From positions 1,710,001-1,774,000 of the forward strand of contig NZ_JACHMZ010000001.1 of the NCBI RefSeq assembly GCF_014205165.1: a stretch of DNA of 64,000 nucleotides. Direction: 5' to 3'. The notes under the pieces are model-generated. The model was given only the letters and a program-made list of their open reading frames with translations. It searched no databases and was not told where the DNA came from. Within the stretch, counting starts at the first letter, position 1. Each line of letters starts with the position of its first letter. A program made the translations under genes and the position numbers. This DNA is from Micromonospora carbonacea (lineage in GTDB: Bacteria > Actinomycetota > Actinomycetes > Mycobacteriales > Micromonosporaceae). This document shows, piece after piece, positions 8,732 through 18,650 of the stretch.

Positions 8732-8744
8732 GCGGGTGACGGTA

Positions 8745-8782
8745 GCCGATCCGGCCCCCGGACGTCCGGGGGCCGGATCGGC
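8745..8782. terminator. 38-base perfect palindrome downstream of typA
   Basis: Bases 8745-8782 form an uninterrupted perfect palindrome, starting GCCGATCCGGCCCCCGGA and centred on CG, directly after the typA stop. As RNA it folds to a very stable hairpin with a minimal loop. It lies between typA and the next gene on the same strand, so it should end the typA transcript. Confidence 0.7.
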
Positions 8783-8788
8783 AGGGGG

Positions 8789-10657
<1,869 letters not shown>

Positions 10658-10794
10658 GGGCTCCATCCTCCCGCCTGCGCGGATCAGGTGCCGAGTCGGG
10701 GTCGCCCCCCGGCCGCCGGCCGGATCCGGCGGCTGTGCGGCTGTCGGTGCCCGTGGCCCGGCTGTCATGCTGGCCGCGTGAGCCGGGGGCCGTC

Positions 10795-11907
10795 GTGCAC
10801 GATCTGCTGAACTCGGTGCAGGGCCTGCCGCCCCTGCTGGTCTACCTGGTCGCCGCGGCGATCGTGGCCGGCGAGACGGCGGTGATCGTCGGGCTGCTGG
10901 TGCCGGGCGAGGCGACGCTGCTGCTGGTCGGCTTCCTCACGTACACCGGCGCGCTGCGGCTCGGCCCCGCCCTGCTGGTGATGATTCTCGCAGCCGTGAC
11001 CGGGGACACGTTGGCGTTCCGCGCGGGTCGTCGCTACGGTCCCCGGCTGCGCGCGTCCGGGTTCGGGGCGCGGGTGGGCCCGCACCGGTGGCGACGCGCC
11101 GACGCGCTGCTGGAGCGGCTCGGCGGGCGGGGGGTCCTCACCGCCCGCTGGGTGGCGTTCGCGCGTACCCTCGCGCCCCGCCTGGCGGGGGCGGCCGGCA
11201 TGCCGTACCGCCGGTTCGCGCCGTGGAACCTCGCCGGCGTGGTGACCTGGGTGGGCGGGTCGGTGCTGGCGGGCAACCTGGCCGGGGAGTCGTACGAGAC
11301 GGTGTCCCGGCTGCTGGGCCGGGCCACCGGCGCGGTGCTGGTGCTGCTCGGCGGGGTGCTCGCCGTGGCGCTGGTGGGCCGCTGGCTGGGCCGCCACCCC
11401 GACCCGGCGCGGGCGCTGCTGGCCCGGGCGGTGGCGCTGCCGCCGCTGCGCTGGCTCTCCGCCCGGTACGGGGTGCTGTTCTTCCTGCTGACGATGCGCG
11501 TCGGCCCCGGCTGGACGCTGCTGATCAACCTGGCCGTGGGGCTGGTGCTGCTGTTCGTGGCCGGCGTGGCGATCGCCTGGCTGCTCGGGGCGGCGATGCG
11601 GTGGAGCGGGCTGGCGGTGGTCGACGACGTGATCGCCGGCTGGTTCGCCGACCGGCGTACCCCCGGCGCGGCGGAGGTCGCGGCGACCGTGGTCTCCGTG
11701 TCGCGGGGGTCGGTGCTGATCGCGCTGGTGGCGGTGGTGGCCGCCGGCCGGTCGTGGTGGCAGCGCCGACGCCCGGGGCGCGGCGGGTCGCCCCGGCGGG
11801 CCGATCCGCTCGACGTGCTGGGCACCGTCGGCGCGTTCCTGCCGCTGGTGGTGCTCGCCGTGGTCGCCGAGGTGGTGGCGCCGGGCCGGCTCGCCTCGGG
11901 CGAGTAG
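10795..11907 (+). CDS. DedA/VTT-domain membrane protein with degenerate PAP2-like C-terminus, ended by in-frame TAG
   Basis: Integral membrane protein. The N-terminal half (about residues 5-200) is a DedA/VTT domain, with [16 protein letters not shown] and the amphipathic [20 protein letters not shown] segment typical of undecaprenyl-phosphate/lipid flippase-type proteins. The second half has several further membrane helices in the layout of a PAP2 phosphatase, but the KxxxxxxRP and PSGH catalytic motifs are absent. The frame stops at TAG 11905-11907 and then stays open in the same frame for another 100 codons that continue the membrane pattern, so the natural protein may be longer. Start GTG 10795 is inferred from domain position; the ribosome site CGGGGG is weak. 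Confidence 0.8.
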   Translation: MHDLLNSVQGLPPLLVYLVAAAIVAGETAVIVGLLVPGEATLLLVGFLTYTGALRLGPALLVMILAAVTGDTLAFRAGRRYGPRLRASGFGARVGPHRWRRADALLERLGGRGVLTARWVAFARTLAPRLAGAAGMPYRRFAPWNLAGVVTWVGGSVLAGNLAGESYETVSRLLGRATGAVLVLLGGVLAVALVGRWLGRHPDPARALLARAVALPPLRWLSARYGVLFFLLTMRVGPGWTLLINLAVGLVLLFVAGVAIAWLLGAAMRWSGLAVVDDVIAGWFADRRTPGAAEVAATVVSVSRGSVLIALVAVVAAGRSWWQRRRPGRGGSPRRADPLDVLGTVGAFLPLVVLAVVAEVVAPGRLASGE

Positions 11908-11910
11908 GGC

Positions 11911-12213
11911 GTGCTGTTCGGGACGCAGAACGCCGTGCTGGCGGCGAGCCTGTGCACGCTGGCCTGGCTGCTGTCGCGGGGGTCGCCCTGGCCGGTGGCG
12001 GTGGCCGCGTGGACGGCCGCCGTGGCCGGGGTGGCCGCGATCGCCGGCGCGCGGCTCTACCTGGGTCAGGGCACCGCCAGCAGCACGGTCACGTCGGTGC
12101 TGCTCGGGCTGGCCTGGACCGCGCTGTTCATGGTCGCCTGGGCGACGCGGGACCGGGCGGTCGGCGCGGTCGGCCCGGCCGACGGGCGGGCCGCCCCGGG
12201 GCCGCCGGGGTGA
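11911..12213 (+). CDS. Membrane segment following the in-frame TAG, likely C-terminal part of the DedA/PAP2-like protein
   Basis: Same reading frame as the preceding DedA gene, one codon after its TAG, beginning at a GTG. The 100 residues encode about three hydrophobic helices and a segment RLYLGQGTASSTVTSVLLG that looks like a decayed form of the last PAP2 motif (RLYLGAHWLSDVLAG). Three explanations fit: a nonsense mutation has split one gene, a sequencing error created the stop, or a separate small ORF is coupled to the first. The ribosome site before the GTG is poor, which favours the split-gene reading. Confidence 0.45.
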   Translation: MLFGTQNAVLAASLCTLAWLLSRGSPWPVAVAAWTAAVAGVAAIAGARLYLGQGTASSTVTSVLLGLAWTALFMVAWATRDRAVGAVGPADGRAAPGPPG

Positions 12214-12245
12214 GCGGCGGGACCGGTTCGCCCGGCCGGGACCGG

Positions 12246-12284
12246 CGCGCGGGCGGCGGCGGTCCCGTCTCCGCCGCCCGCGCG
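12246..12284. terminator. Bidirectional hairpin terminator between the DedA/PAP2 region and mmpL
   Basis: CGCGCGGGCGGCGG (12246-12259) pairs perfectly with CCGCCGCCCGCGCG (12271-12284) around an 11-base loop. It lies between convergent genes and ends four bases before the mmpL stop codon. Confidence 0.7.
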
Positions 12285-12288
12285 GTCC

Positions 12289-14442
12289 TCAGCTCCGGGT
12301 CGCCGCCGGCTCGGCCCCGTCGTGGCCGGCGTGCGTCGGCTCGCCGGCCGGCGGCGCGGCGTCGGCGGCCGGCGGGATCCGGCCGGGCCACCAGAAGCGG
12401 TCGCCGAGCAGGAACGCCAGCGCCGGCACGAGGACCGTGCGCACCAGCAGCGTGTCGAGCAGCACGCCGATGCAGACGATGACCCCGATCTGGGTCAGCA
12501 GGATCAGCGGCAGCACGCCGAGGACGGCGAAGACCGCCGCGAGCAGCACCCCCGCGCTGGTGATCACGCCGCCGGTGACGCGCAGCGCCGAGAGCATGCC
12601 GTCGCGGGTGCCGGTGCGCCGGGCGTCCTCGCGGGCCCGGGTCACGAGGAAGATGTTGTAGTCGACGCCGAGGGCCACGAGGAAGACGAAGGCGAGCAGC
12701 AGGACGCCGCTGTCGAGCGCCGGGAACCCGAGGACGAGGTCGAACAGCAGCCACGCCGCGCCGAGGCTGGCGAAGAACGAGACGACGACGGTGAGCACGA
12801 GCAGGGCCGGGGCGAGCAGGCCGCGCAGCAGCAGCACGAGGACCGCGGCGACGAGCAGCAGGATGATCGGCAGGATCAGCCGCAGGTCCCTGCCGTCGGC
12901 CCCCTTCGAGTCGTACGTGGCGGCGACCGTGCCGCCGACGACGGCGCCCTCGAACCGGTCGACGCCGTCGACGGCGGGCGGGGCGGAGCCGGGTACCGCG
13001 GCGACGGCGGCGCGCAGCGCCTCGATCGCCCGGTCCGAGGCGGCGCTGCCCGGCTCGGCCTCCAGCACCACGTCGACCTGGGCGACGGCGGTGCCCGCGT
13101 CCCCCGGCCGGGCGGAGGCGACCCCGGGGACGGCGGTGGCGGCCGCCACCACGGCCTGCGCCGCGGCCGGGGTGGTCAGGACGGCGACCGGCTGCGTGGT
13201 GCCGGCGGGGAAGGCCCGGGCGAGGGTCTCCGCGCCGCCGACGGCCTCGGGCTTGACCCGGAACTGCTCGGTCTCCGACAGGCCGGTGCGGATGCCGAGC
13301 CCACCGAGGGCGAGGCCGGCGAGCAGCAGCGTCGCGAGCACCGCGACCGGCAGCGGGCGGCGGACGACGGCGGCGCCGAGCCGGCCCCACAGCCGGCCCT
13401 CGCGCGCGGCGCCGCCGACCCGGGGCACGAACGGCCAGAACAGCCCCCGGCCGAAGAGCACCAGCACGGCGGGGAGGACGAACAGCGCCGACAGCATGGC
13501 GAACACGACGCCGGTGGCGCAGGCCACGGCGAGGGCCCGATTGTTCTCCTGCTCCGACAGCAGCAGGGTGAGCACGCCGAGCACGACGGTGCCGCCGCTG
13601 GCGAGGATGGGTTCGGCGGTGCGGCGCAGGGCGGCGCGCATCGCGGCGAAGCGGTCGGCCTCGCGGCGCAGCTCCTCCCGGTAGCGGGCGATGAGCAGCA
13701 GGGCGTAGTCGGTGGCGGCGCCGAAGACGAGGACGCTGGCGATGCCGGTGACCGCGCCCTGCTGGAGGTGGATGCCGAGGGCCGGGACGATGGTGTCGAC
13801 GGCCCGCAGCGTGAGCTGTTCGGTGGCGGCGACGACGACGAGCGGCACGATCCACAGGAACGGGCTGCGGTAGGTGACGAGCAGCAGCAGCGCCACGACG
13901 CCCGCGGTGACGGCGAGCAGCGTGACGTCCGCGCCCTCGAAGACCTGCGTGAGGTCGGCGGTGAACGCGGGTGCGCCGGTGATCTGCGCGGTGAGGCCGG
14001 TGGGCAGGCCGTCGAGGGCCGCGCGGAGGTCGGCCACCGCGCCGGCGACGGCCTCCTGGCCGTCGGCGGTGGACATCGGCACGGCGAGCAGGGCCACGGT
14101 GCCGTCGGGTGAGGTCTGCGGCGGGCCGACCCGGCCGCCGACGGCGAACCGGCCCAGCTCGCCGGCGCGGGCGGTGACCGCCGCGCGGTCGGGCTCGGTG
14201 AGCGGGCCGCCGTCGGTACGGCTGACGACGACGACCGCGGGTTGCACGTCGCGGGAGGGCAGCTCGTCCTGGAGCCGTTCGACCTGGGTCGACTGCCACT
14301 GCACGGACAGGCCGGTGGTCGAGACCGAGGCGGGGTTGTCGGGCTTCGGGAGCCCGAAGAGGGCCGCGCCGAGGACGATCGCGGCGGCCACGGTGAGCCA
14401 GGCGGCGAGCCGACCGCGGGCGACGCGGGTGAACACAGACAT
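12289..14442 (-). CDS. MMPL family (RND-type) membrane transporter
   Basis: 717-residue exporter of the MmpL/RND superfamily, with about 12 membrane helices in two homologous halves and two large extracytoplasmic loops (roughly residues 45-170 and 380-500). The helix-4 signature GAATDYALLLIARYREEL and the counterpart VALGVDYNIFLVTRAREDA are clear; their intramembrane Asp-Tyr pairs carry the proton relay. Substrates of actinobacterial members are lipids, siderophores or drugs; none can be deduced here. The ATG at 14442 follows GAGGGAA; upstream in-frame codons cover the promoter and are excluded. It is divergent from a MarR gene, which very likely represses it. Confidence 0.9.
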   Translation of the reverse strand: MSVFTRVARGRLAAWLTVAAAIVLGAALFGLPKPDNPASVSTTGLSVQWQSTQVERLQDELPSRDVQPAVVVVSRTDGGPLTEPDRAAVTARAGELGRFAVGGRVGPPQTSPDGTVALLAVPMSTADGQEAVAGAVADLRAALDGLPTGLTAQITGAPAFTADLTQVFEGADVTLLAVTAGVVALLLLVTYRSPFLWIVPLVVVAATEQLTLRAVDTIVPALGIHLQQGAVTGIASVLVFGAATDYALLLIARYREELRREADRFAAMRAALRRTAEPILASGGTVVLGVLTLLLSEQENNRALAVACATGVVFAMLSALFVLPAVLVLFGRGLFWPFVPRVGGAAREGRLWGRLGAAVVRRPLPVAVLATLLLAGLALGGLGIRTGLSETEQFRVKPEAVGGAETLARAFPAGTTQPVAVLTTPAAAQAVVAAATAVPGVASARPGDAGTAVAQVDVVLEAEPGSAASDRAIEALRAAVAAVPGSAPPAVDGVDRFEGAVVGGTVAATYDSKGADGRDLRLILPIILLLVAAVLVLLLRGLLAPALLVLTVVVSFFASLGAAWLLFDLVLGFPALDSGVLLLAFVFLVALGVDYNIFLVTRAREDARRTGTRDGMLSALRVTGGVITSAGVLLAAVFAVLGVLPLILLTQIGVIVCIGVLLDTLLVRTVLVPALAFLLGDRFWWPGRIPPAADAAPPAGEPTHAGHDGAEPAATRS

Positions 14443-14533
14443 CGGGTTCCCTCGTGGTTGTCGGGGTGGGCGCGGGGCGCCGGTGGCGGGCTCGGCCGGC
14501 GGGTTCGAAGGGACCCGAATGTCGCGCCTGCCG

Positions 14534-14562
14534 AGTATCTTGATAAGCGAGATTATCGACAG
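14534..14562 (-). promoter_or_regulatory. mmpL promoter with a palindromic MarR-type operator in its spacer
   Basis: Read on the minus strand, CTGTCG (14562-14557) and GATACT (14539-14534) are 17 bases apart, a plausible -35/-10 pair giving a start near 14527. Inside this spacer is the inverted repeat GATAA-N6-TTATC (14542-14557), size and composition typical of MarR dimer sites. Repressor bound here would block RNA polymerase on mmpL and also sit just upstream of marR, allowing autoregulation. Confidence 0.6.
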
Positions 14563-14609
14563 CTCGACTATGCTGCAACCGGCAGGCACGGGGGGAGGGA
14601 AGCGGCGTC

Positions 14610-15140
14610 GTGGCAACGCACGGCATGTACCGGCGACGGGAGACCCGGCGCGAGCAGCTCGTCGCCGACATCACCAACGACCTGCGGCGTTACTCGACGG
14701 ACGCCCAGCACGTCGGGCACGCCTTCGCCGCCCTGCACGGCCTCAACGGCACCGACCTGCACGCCCTCATCGCCGTCATGGACGCCGAGCTCGCCGGCGC
14801 GCCGATCACCCCGGGCCGCCTGGGGGAGAAGCTCAACCTGTCCTCCGGCTCGGTGACCGCGCTGATCGACCGGCTGGAGCGCGCCGGGCACGTCCGCCGG
14901 GACCGCGACACCGGCGACCGCCGCAAGGTCTTCCTGCGCTACGCCGACCCGGGCGCCGCGCTGGCCATGGAGTTCTTCCAGCCGCTCGGCCGCCGCACCG
15001 ACGCCGCGATGGCCGACTTCGGCGACGACGAGCTGGAAGTGGTGCGCCGCTTCCTGACGGCCATGGTGGCCACCATGCGGGAGCACCTCGACCAGGTCCG
15101 GGCCACCCGCCCGGAGCCGCCGCGCCGCGCGCCGCGCTGA
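14610..15140 (+). CDS. MarR family winged-helix transcriptional regulator
   Basis: 176-residue MarR-type repressor. The winged helix-turn-helix lies at about residues 65-120, with GRLGEKLNLSSGSVTALIDRLERAGHVRR and the wing RDRDTGDRRKVF; N- and C-terminal helices form the dimer. The start GTG 14610 has GGGAGG about ten bases upstream; ATG 14625 is an alternative. The gene is divergent from an MmpL exporter, and the intergenic region holds a perfect GATAA-N6-TTATC palindrome, so a substrate-induced de-repression circuit for the exporter is the natural reading. Confidence 0.88.
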   Translation: MATHGMYRRRETRREQLVADITNDLRRYSTDAQHVGHAFAALHGLNGTDLHALIAVMDAELAGAPITPGRLGEKLNLSSGSVTALIDRLERAGHVRRDRDTGDRRKVFLRYADPGAALAMEFFQPLGRRTDAAMADFGDDELEVVRRFLTAMVATMREHLDQVRATRPEPPRRAPR

Positions 15141-15226
15141 CCCGCCGGCCGCTGACCGGGCCCGGAAACGGAAACGCCCGCCGCAAGCGGCGGACGTACG
15201 CCGGGCGCGGCGGGCGCGGGTGCGCT

Positions 15227-15261
15227 GCGGCGGCGGCCGGGATCGTCGACCCGACCGCCGC
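15227..15261 (-). terminator. Hairpin terminator downstream of the cold-shock gene
   Basis: GGCGGCGG (15227-15234) pairs with CCGCCGCC, with further pairing of CCGGG and CCCGA inward around TCGTCGA. It lies 14 bases beyond the csp stop on the minus strand and also faces the 3' end of marR. Confidence 0.5.
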
Positions 15262-15274
15262 CACCGGCACGGAG

Positions 15275-15478
15275 CTACATCGGGCGGACGTTGTCCGCCT
15301 GCGGGCCCTTCTGCCCCTGGGTCACCTCGAACTCGACCTTCTGGCCCTCGTTGAGTTCCCGGTAGCCGCTCGACGCGATGGCCGAGTAGTGGACGAACAC
15401 GTCCGGACCTCCGCCGTCCTGCTCGATGAAGCCGAAGCCCTTTTCCGAGTTGAACCACTTGACCGTGCCGGTAGCCAT
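15275..15478 (-). CDS. Cold-shock protein, CspA family
   Basis: 67-residue nucleic-acid chaperone of the cold-shock-domain family. RNP1 is KGFGFI (residues 13-18) and RNP2 is VFVHYSAI (about 28-35), so it should bind single-stranded RNA or DNA. ATG 15478 follows GGGAGAG. The region upstream (15480-15660) is a possible long 5' leader and contains the near-palindrome CGACCA-C-TGGTCG at 15510-15522; whether it acts as a temperature-sensitive structure is unknown. This is the constitutive-looking actinobacterial Csp form with [10 protein letters not shown]. Confidence 0.95.
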   Translation of the reverse strand: MATGTVKWFNSEKGFGFIEQDGGGPDVFVHYSAIASSGYRELNEGQKVEFEVTQGQKGPQADNVRPM

Positions 15479-15672
15479 GCATCTCTCCCTGTTCAAAGCG
15501 GGTGACCACCGACCACTGGTCGATGATCGCCCTGTACCTCCCCGAGAGTAACCGGCAAAACCCGGATCTGCTGGGCGAAGTGCCGCAGGGCGTACCCGAA
15601 AATGCCCGCGCCCCGGGCGCAGCCCTGGGAAAACCCGCCCGGCGGCGCCCCGCCTGCGGCATGCTTGCCCCG

Positions 15673-16434
15673 ATGACAAGTCCCGCAGCCGCCGCGCTGG
15701 CCGTGCTGGAGCGGGAGATCGACGTGCCCGGCGAGGGGCTGGACCGCCTGCGGCTCGTCGCCACCCCCTTCGTGCCCGAGGTGCGGCTGCACCTCGCCGA
15801 GGACGCCATCGTCTGGTGGGCCCGGATGGAGGCCGCCGCCGGCCACGCCCTGCCCCCGCCGTACTGGGCCTCGGCCTGGGCCGGCGGCCAGGCCCTGGCC
15901 CGGCACCTGCTCGACCATCCCGAGCTGGCCGCCGGCCGCCGGGTGCTCGACCTGGCCGCCGGCTCGGGGCTCGTCGCCATCGCCGCCGCGCTCGCCGGCG
16001 CGGCCCGGGTCGTGGCCAACGACATCGACCCGTACGCCGTCGCGGCGGTCACCGTCAACGCCCGCGCCAACCGGGTCGCCGTCGCCGCCGTGGGCGGGGA
16101 CCTGCTCGACTCCGACGGGCCGGAGGCGGACCTGCTCGTCGCCGGGGACGCCTTCTACGACCGGGAACTGGCCGACCGGATGCTGCCGTTCCTGCGCCGC
16201 GCCGTGGCCCGGGGCGCCCGGGTGCTGGTGGGCGACCCCGGCCGGGGCCACCTGCCCCGGGACCTGCTGGACGCGGTGGCCAGCTACCGGGTGCCCACCA
16301 CCGAGCCGGCCGTCGACTCCCCGGTGCGCCGGGTGGAGGTGCTGCGGCCCCGGGCCGGCGGGGTCGACCCCGAGGCGGGATCAGGGTCGGCTAGGGGATC
16401 AAACCCGATGCCGGACGTGGCGGACCGGCCGTAG
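15673..16434 (+). CDS. Class I SAM-dependent methyltransferase, ETF-beta-KMT/METTL20-like
   Basis: Rossmann-fold methyltransferase of 253 residues. The SAM-binding motif I is [10 protein letters not shown] (residues 91-100), motif II the acidic NDIDPYA, and the family marker [18 protein letters not shown] precedes motif I. This marker is typical of the protein-lysine methyltransferases close to ETFB-KMT/METTL20 and ribosomal-protein methylases, so a protein substrate is likely but unproven. ATG 15673 begins the conserved part; the ribosome site is weak, and ATG 15661 is an in-frame alternative. A DedA gene follows after ten bases and may be cotranscribed. Confidence 0.82.
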   Translation: MTSPAAAALAVLEREIDVPGEGLDRLRLVATPFVPEVRLHLAEDAIVWWARMEAAAGHALPPPYWASAWAGGQALARHLLDHPELAAGRRVLDLAAGSGLVAIAAALAGAARVVANDIDPYAVAAVTVNARANRVAVAAVGGDLLDSDGPEADLLVAGDAFYDRELADRMLPFLRRAVARGARVLVGDPGRGHLPRDLLDAVASYRVPTTEPAVDSPVRRVEVLRPRAGGVDPEAGSGSARGSNPMPDVADRP

Positions 16435-16444
16435 CGTACGGACC

Positions 16445-17068
16445 ATGGCGGAATGGACGCACCAGGTCGGGGAGCTGCCCACCATCCTGTTGGCGGGGGT
16501 GCTCGGGGTGGTGATGCTCCTCGACGCCGTGCCGCTGGTGGGGGTGCTGGTCCCCGGCGACGTCGCGGTCCTCGCCGCGGTCGGCGTCGGGCGGCCGGCC
16601 ACCGCCGCGAGCACCGTCGCCGCCGTGGTCGCCGGCTGCGTGGCCGGCTGGTCGCTGAGCTTCCTCGTCGGCCGGCGCTACGGCGACCGGCTGCGGCACA
16701 GCCGCGTCGGCGGCTGGATCGGGGAGTCCCGCTGGGCGGCGGCCGAGTCCGTCCTGCGCCGGGGCGGCGGCCGGATGGTGCTGGTCGCGCCCTTCCTGCC
16801 GGTGTTCAACGCGCTGCTGCCGCTGGCCGCGGGCGGCCTGCGGATGTCGTACCGCAGGTTCCTGGCCTGCGCGAGCCTCGGCGCCGCGCTCTGGGCCGGC
16901 CTCTACGTGGCCCTCGGCACGCTGTCCCGCTCGCTGGCCGGGCTGCTGCCGGTGGACGTCTCGCCCCTGCTGGTCACCATGGCGGTGGGCCTGCTGCTGG
17001 CCGGCGTGGTGCTGCTCGTCACCCGGCGCGGGCTGCGCGGCACCGTCCCCGCCGCCCCGGTGGCCTGA
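16445..17068 (+). CDS. DedA/VTT-domain membrane protein
   Basis: 207-residue membrane protein of the DedA family, with about five hydrophobic segments. Hallmarks are DAVPLVGVLVPGDVAVLAAVGV near the N-terminus and GRMVLVAPFLPVFNALLPLAAGGLRMSYRRF in the middle, the re-entrant motif shared with polyprenyl-phosphate flippases. The usual acidic residue of the first motif is retained as Asp. Ten bases behind the methyltransferase gene and convergent with an MBL hydrolase. It is one of two DedA-type genes in the window; this copy has no C-terminal extension. Confidence 0.85.
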   Translation: MAEWTHQVGELPTILLAGVLGVVMLLDAVPLVGVLVPGDVAVLAAVGVGRPATAASTVAAVVAGCVAGWSLSFLVGRRYGDRLRHSRVGGWIGESRWAAAESVLRRGGGRMVLVAPFLPVFNALLPLAAGGLRMSYRRFLACASLGAALWAGLYVALGTLSRSLAGLLPVDVSPLLVTMAVGLLLAGVVLLVTRRGLRGTVPAAPVA

Positions 17069-17093
17069 GCCCCCGGGCGGGCGACGCCGCCGG

Positions 17094-17747
17094 TCACCAG
17101 CCGCGGGCCCGCCACTGCGGCAGCGACGGGCGCTCCGCGCCGAGGGTGCTGTCCCGGCCGTGCCCCGGGTAGAACCAGGTCTCGTCGGGCAGCCGGTCGA
17201 ACAGCCGGTGCTCGACGTCGTCGACGAGCTGACCGAAGCGCTGCGGGTCCCGGTCGGTGTTGCCGACCCCGCCCGGGAAGAGGCTGTCGCCGGTGAACAG
17301 GTGCGGCACGCCCGCCGGGTCGCGGTAGAGCAGGGCGATCGACCCCGGCGTGTGCCCCCGCAGGTGGATCACCTCCAGCGCGCGGCCGCCGACGGCCACC
17401 GTGTCGCCGTCGGTCAGCGGCTGCGCCGGGATGGGCAGGCCGGCGGCGTCGTCGGCGTGCACCAGCGCCCGCGCGCCGGTCTTCGCGACGACCTCCTCCA
17501 GCGCGACCCAGTGGTCCATGTGCTGGTGGGTGGTGACCACGGTGGCCAGGCCGCCGTCGCCGACCAGCTCCAGCAGCCGGGGGGCCTCGTTGGCCGCGTC
17601 GATCAGCAGCTGCTCGCCGGTGTCGTGGCACCGCAGCAGGTAGGCGTTGTTGTCCATCGGCCCCACCGACACCTTGGTGATGGTGAGCCCGTCGAGCTCG
17701 CGTACGGCCGGCGCGCCGCCGGGGCTGACGTCTCCGCTGTAGGTCAT
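17094..17747 (-). CDS. Metallo-beta-lactamase-fold hydrolase, glyoxalase II-like
   Basis: 217-residue MBL-fold enzyme. The zinc motif THQHMDH places His74, His76, Asp78 and His79; later ligands fit HLRGHTPGSIALLY and the C-terminal FYPGHGRDS. The pattern resembles hydroxyacylglutathione hydrolases; in mycothiol-making actinobacteria such enzymes may act on mycothiol thioesters. Seven bases upstream on the same strand ends a mycothiol-dependent-isomerase-like gene, so the pair probably forms one operon for thiol-linked detoxification. That substrate assignment is inference. Confidence 0.85.
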   Translation of the reverse strand: MTYSGDVSPGGAPAVRELDGLTITKVSVGPMDNNAYLLRCHDTGEQLLIDAANEAPRLLELVGDGGLATVVTTHQHMDHWVALEEVVAKTGARALVHADDAAGLPIPAQPLTDGDTVAVGGRALEVIHLRGHTPGSIALLYRDPAGVPHLFTGDSLFPGGVGNTDRDPQRFGQLVDDVEHRLFDRLPDETWFYPGHGRDSTLGAERPSLPQWRARGW

Positions 17748-17754
17748 GCGCTGG

Positions 17755-18471
17755 TCACATCCATTCCGGTGGGGTCGGCAGGGGACCGTCGGGGGTGACG
17801 GCGAGCGTGTCGGCGCCGCCGCGGCCGATCAGCCAGGCGGCGAGCCCGTGGGCGGGACCGGTGACGGTGGGCGCGCCGTCGGGGTCGCCGACGGCCACCT
17901 CGTGACTGCTGCCGTCGAAGCGCAGCACCAGCGCCGGCGCGTCGTCCCGGTCGGCGAGGCCGGAGGTGACCTCGTGCAGCAGCCGCTGGGCGAACGCCTC
18001 CGGCCAGTCGGCCGGCGCGTAGCCGGCGGCCAGGTCGACGTGGTGCACCTCGACCTCCCGCAGCCGCCCCCAGACGAGCATGGCCGCCGGCCACGGGCCG
18101 CGCCGGGTCTCCACGGTCGCCGCCCACGCCTGCACGGGCATCGCGGCGACCGCCTCGGCGAACCGCTCCGCCGAGCGGCGCAGGTCGTCCAGGAGGGCGC
18201 CGGGCGGGCGGGCCGCGCCGGTTTCGATGTCGGCGGCGCGGGCCGCGGTGCTGGCGTACATCGGGATCCGCTCGCCGGTGCGGGCGGAGGTGAGCAGGTT
18301 GACGAACCCGTCGGCGTTGCGGGCCAGGTGGGTCAGCACGTGCGCCCGGGTCCAGCCGGGCAGCAGCGACGACGCGGCGACGTCCGCGTCGTCGAGGGCG
18401 GCGGCGGTGCGCAGCAGCCGGGTCGTGGCGTCGTCGAGGTCACCGGTCAGCAGCAGCGGGTCCGCGGTCAC
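17755..18471 (-). CDS. Maleylpyruvate isomerase family, mycothiol-dependent-type protein
   Basis: 238-residue protein of the DinB-like/MDMPI superfamily. The N-terminal four-helix domain carries LLPGWTRAHVLTHLARNADG with two conserved His residues and WGRLREVEVHHVDL further on, the usual metal-ligand pattern; the C-terminal domain is the SCP-like MDMPI module. Homologues include mycothiol-dependent maleylpyruvate isomerase, but most paralogues have unknown substrates. Start GTG 18471 is chosen because the conserved sequence begins there; the ribosome site is weak. It precedes the MBL hydrolase by seven bases. Confidence 0.82.
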   Translation of the reverse strand: MTADPLLLTGDLDDATTRLLRTAAALDDADVAASSLLPGWTRAHVLTHLARNADGFVNLLTSARTGERIPMYASTAARAADIETGAARPPGALLDDLRRSAERFAEAVAAMPVQAWAATVETRRGPWPAAMLVWGRLREVEVHHVDLAAGYAPADWPEAFAQRLLHEVTSGLADRDDAPALVLRFDGSSHEVAVGDPDGAPTVTGPAHGLAAWLIGRGGADTLAVTPDGPLPTPPEWM

Positions 18472-18592
18472 GCTCCGAACCCTAGCCGCCCGCGGCCCCG
18501 GCGTCGCCGTGGAAATCGCTTTCGGCGCGTCGGCCCGGCCCCTACCGTCGGTGCTGCACCGCGACACCGGGGACGTGGAGGAGGTGGTGCCC

Positions 18593-18640
18593 ATGCCGGT
18601 CGTAGCACGCGTGTCGCCCCACCGTATCCACCGACCCTGA
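18593..18640 (+). CDS. 15-residue leader ORF upstream of rsgA
   Basis: A short frame with a very strong ribosome site (GGAGGAGGTGG at 18577-18587, five bases before ATG 18593). It encodes MPVVARVSPHRIHRP and stops ten bases before the rsgA ATG, in a different frame. The site is stronger than that of rsgA itself. The end is basic (HRIHRP) with a final Pro directly before the stop, an arrangement known to slow termination. A role in coupling rsgA translation to ribosome state is inference. It is too short to judge by codon statistics, so I rely on the ribosome site and position. Confidence 0.5.
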   Translation: MPVVARVSPHRIHRP

Positions 18641-18650
18641 AGGGGTTGCC

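Noticed and set aside
14500..14520. GGGTTCGAAGGGACCC, resembling a tRNA T-arm
   Set aside because: No acceptor, D or anticodon arms can be drawn around it. It lies in the leader of mmpL.
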